Origin: Thermoplasmata archaeon
GTDB taxonomy: Archaea > Thermoplasmatota > Thermoplasmata > Lutacidiplasmatales > UBA184
Direction: 5' to 3'
DNA: 12,902 nucleotides
Assembly (NCBI GenBank): GCA_013044425.1
Contig: JABEUK010000171.1
Location: forward strand, 1 to 12,902
Within the stretch, counting starts at the first letter, position 1. The number at the start of each line of letters is the position of its first letter. Of the stretch, positions 11,298 to 12,902 are shown in pieces. The notes under the pieces were generated by a model. The model searched no databases, was not told the DNA's origin, and worked only from the letters and a program-made list of their open reading frames with translations. Position numbers and translations under genes: made by a program.

Positions 11298-12852
11298 CCT
11301 TGATCCGTACCTCAAGGTCGAATTCGCGCTCGATGGGCTTGCGCGCCTTCTCGACCGTCCGAGGCGGAAGGGAGCTACCCGTGGGAGTAGAAAAGGTGAC
11401 TCCGAGCGTGCGGCCGCCGGGGGCTCTCGTGAACCTCGGCCCCGCGACCGCGAGGAGCCCACAGATCTGAAGGATCGCGCCGAGGCGGCGCGCGGTCGAC
11501 ACGTCGCTCGGGCGGAGCACCGGAGCGAGCCCCTTGCGCCACCCCGAGGGGGGGTCGTCCCCGGCGTGCTGCGCGACGATGCTCGCCGCGAGCAGCGTTT
11601 CGTGCTGATCGAGCCCGTAGATGGGGTAGTTCTGGATGAGATACGCGGAGTGGTAGGCATGCCTCCAGAGATCGATCGAGGTCCCCGAGTCGTGCATCCA
11701 CGCGGCCACGGTCAGCGCGAGCCGCTCGCTGGCTCCCCAGTGCTGCTCCTCGGCGAAGAAGTCGAACAGTTGGCCGGCGAGGTTCGCCACGGCCCGTCCC
11801 CGGTCGAGCGCGAAGGAGAACCGTTCGGAGGCGGCGGTCACCGAGCGAGATGCGAGCTCGATCGCGTCGGTGGGAAGAGCGGCCCCGATCATCTCGAGCG
11901 CGAGGCCGTCCCGGATCCCGGTGCCCGTCACCACGATCTCCGGAGCCCGGGAAGCACGCAGGACCTCCTCCATGATGATCAAGCCGGCGACGATCACGTC
12001 CGCGCGATCGCTGCCGACCCCGGGGATCGCGCGGCGCTTCGTGCTCGGCATCTCCACCATCAGTTCGAGGAGCGCGTCCAGGTCGTGCGCCCGGATCGGG
12101 AAGCCGTGGACGCGCCGAACGGGATAGTCCCGGAGCGCGATCGCGGCCCGCGCGGCCGAGCGGATGGTGCCTCCGATGGCGAACAGGCGACCGCCCGGCC
12201 CACCGAACGCGTCGATCGTGGTCCGAAGGGTGTCCCGGACGTAGGTGCGCAGCTCCTCGAGCTCGCGGTCCTTGGGTGGGTCGTGCTCGATATGCCGCTG
12301 CGTCACCCGGAGGACTCCGAGCGGCAGGCTGACCGAGTTCGCGATCTGGGCCGCACGCGTCTGGATCAGCTGCAGCGAGCCGCCTCCGAGGTCGCAGATG
12401 AGATCGTCCGAGAGCCCCCACGCGCTCGCCACACCGAGGTAGCCGTAGCGCGCTTCCTCGCTGCCGCTGAGGACGCGCAGGAGGATCCCGGTCGCACGCT
12501 GCACCGCGGAGATGAACTCGCCCGCGTTCGGCGCGTCGCGCACCGCGCTCGTGGCGACGGCGAGGGTCTTCGATACGCCGAGGTACTCGAGCGTGCCCGC
12601 GAACCGTTCCATCGCGGCGATCCCACGCTCGATCGCCTCGGAGGCGAGCCGGCCGTCCGCCGCGAGATCGGCGCCGAGGCGGGGGACCTCCTTCGCCTCG
12701 TAGATCGGACGGACCGCCCCGGCGGGCGCGGCATCGAAGACGACGAGCCGAGCGGTGTTCGACCCGATGTCGATCACTCTGATCGCTTGGGAGAACCGCC
12801 CCCCCGGCCCGGTTTCGCTGCGGTGGAGCGTGGCGCTCGGGGTTCGGCCCAC
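11290..12852 (-). CDS. ppx: Ppx/GppA phosphatase with C-terminal HD domain
   Basis: Exopolyphosphatase / guanosine pentaphosphate phosphohydrolase family, 520 aa, ASKHA fold. Visible blocks: phosphate-1 loop VIDIGSNTARLVVFD (26-40), SGSEEARYGYLG (129-140) with the catalytic Glu, the phosphate-2 loop CDLGGGSLQL (153-162), LFAIGGTIRSAAR (223-235), and VTGTGIRDGLALE (308-320). The C-terminal half holds an HD-type helical domain with AAWMHDSGTSID (383-394) and HSAYLIQN (401-408), as in bacterial long-form Ppx. It releases phosphate from polyphosphate or converts pppGpp to ppGpp; in archaea the first is more likely. The start is GTG 12852, supported by a TATA-like element about 25 nt upstream, giving a leaderless mRNA. 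It heads an operon with two thymidylate-kinase-like genes. Confidence 0.93.
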   Translation of the reverse strand: MGRTPSATLHRSETGPGGRFSQAIRVIDIGSNTARLVVFDAAPAGAVRPIYEAKEVPRLGADLAADGRLASEAIERGIAAMERFAGTLEYLGVSKTLAVATSAVRDAPNAGEFISAVQRATGILLRVLSGSEEARYGYLGVASAWGLSDDLICDLGGGSLQLIQTRAAQIANSVSLPLGVLRVTQRHIEHDPPKDRELEELRTYVRDTLRTTIDAFGGPGGRLFAIGGTIRSAARAAIALRDYPVRRVHGFPIRAHDLDALLELMVEMPSTKRRAIPGVGSDRADVIVAGLIIMEEVLRASRAPEIVVTGTGIRDGLALEMIGAALPTDAIELASRSVTAASERFSFALDRGRAVANLAGQLFDFFAEEQHWGASERLALTVAAWMHDSGTSIDLWRHAYHSAYLIQNYPIYGLDQHETLLAASIVAQHAGDDPPSGWRKGLAPVLRPSDVSTARRLGAILQICGLLAVAGPRFTRAPGGRTLGVTFSTPTGSSLPPRTVEKARKPIEREFDLEVRIKDG

Positions 12853-12873
12853 GATAGTTCCGTACGCTTCCCC

Positions 12874-12884
12874 TCAATAAGAAT
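12874..12884 (-). promoter_or_regulatory. TATA-like element of the ppx operon
   Basis: ATTCTTATTGA on the minus strand is the only AT-rich stretch upstream of ppx. Its core (12874-12880) centres about 25 nt before GTG 12852, matching a leaderless start at that GTG. Nothing else is recognisable between it and the window end. Confidence 0.5.
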
Positions 12885-12902
12885 CATCGTGCCCCGGGGC
12901 CC

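Noticed and set aside
11298..11660. An N-terminal extension of the Lys-type kinase-like gene
   Set aside because: It lies fully within ppx, is Ser/Arg-rich, and the P-loop begins right after ATG 11297, which overlaps the ppx stop as in a coupled operon.
11375..12877. A 500-codon minus-strand frame over ppx
   Set aside because: Arg/Pro/Ala-rich with no domain; the overlapping ppx frame is clearly the coding one.
1..12902. CRISPR arrays, insertion sequences, phage genes, integrase sites
   Set aside because: No regularly spaced direct repeats, transposase or integrase motifs were seen. The tRNA has no obvious partial copy nearby that would mark an integrated element.

Overview
The window reads as a piece of a GC-rich archaeal chromosome, most likely a euryarchaeal or Thermoplasmatota-type lineage. 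This is inferred from gene content; no marker phylogeny was possible. The signs are an archaeosine synthase (ArcS), a Hef-type helicase, a bacterio-opsin-activator-like HTH regulator, a tRNA gene without an encoded CCA end, and several TATA-like boxes about 25-30 nt upstream of start codons, which is the geometry of leaderless archaeal transcripts. The proteins lack the strong acidic bias of haloarchaea. Genes are tightly packed, no intergenic stretch exceeds 300 bases, and I see no insertion sequence, integrase, phage gene or CRISPR array. It looks like core rather than accessory DNA.

Layout, left half. Bases 1-235 (-) hold the N-terminus of a membrane-anchored family 2 glycosyltransferase cut by the window edge. 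Divergent from it is a Hef-like SF2 helicase (297-1904, +). It meets tail to tail a leftward pair: an HTH_10 regulator (2378-3109) followed by dUTPase (1909-2352). Divergent from the regulator, and possibly sharing a palindromic TATA-like element, is a translationally coupled UbiD decarboxylase / UbiA prenyltransferase pair (3194-5541, +). This suggests quinone synthesis, plausibly the futalosine menaquinone route.

Middle. A TATA box and a Shine-Dalgarno-like run precede a small basic protein with a possible ribbon-helix-helix fold (5651-6004). Archaeosine synthase ArcS follows (6053-7879). The 3' end of arcS runs 15 bases into a tRNA-Val(UAC) gene, and the G of its stop codon is G15 of that tRNA, the base that archaeosine replaces. 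After the tRNA come a small zinc-ribbon protein (8023-8256), a convergent small winged-helix-like protein (8253-8516, -) sharing the CTAG stop, and a COG4280-like polytopic membrane protein (8566-9330, +).

Right. A SixA-like histidine phosphatase (9370-9891, +) converges on a leftward three-gene overlapping operon: Ppx/GppA phosphatase with a C-terminal HD domain, then two tandem thymidylate-kinase-like P-loop proteins, the second with Lys replaced by Arg in its Walker A motif. This phosphate-handling cluster and the arcS/tRNA overlap are the two most interesting points in the window.
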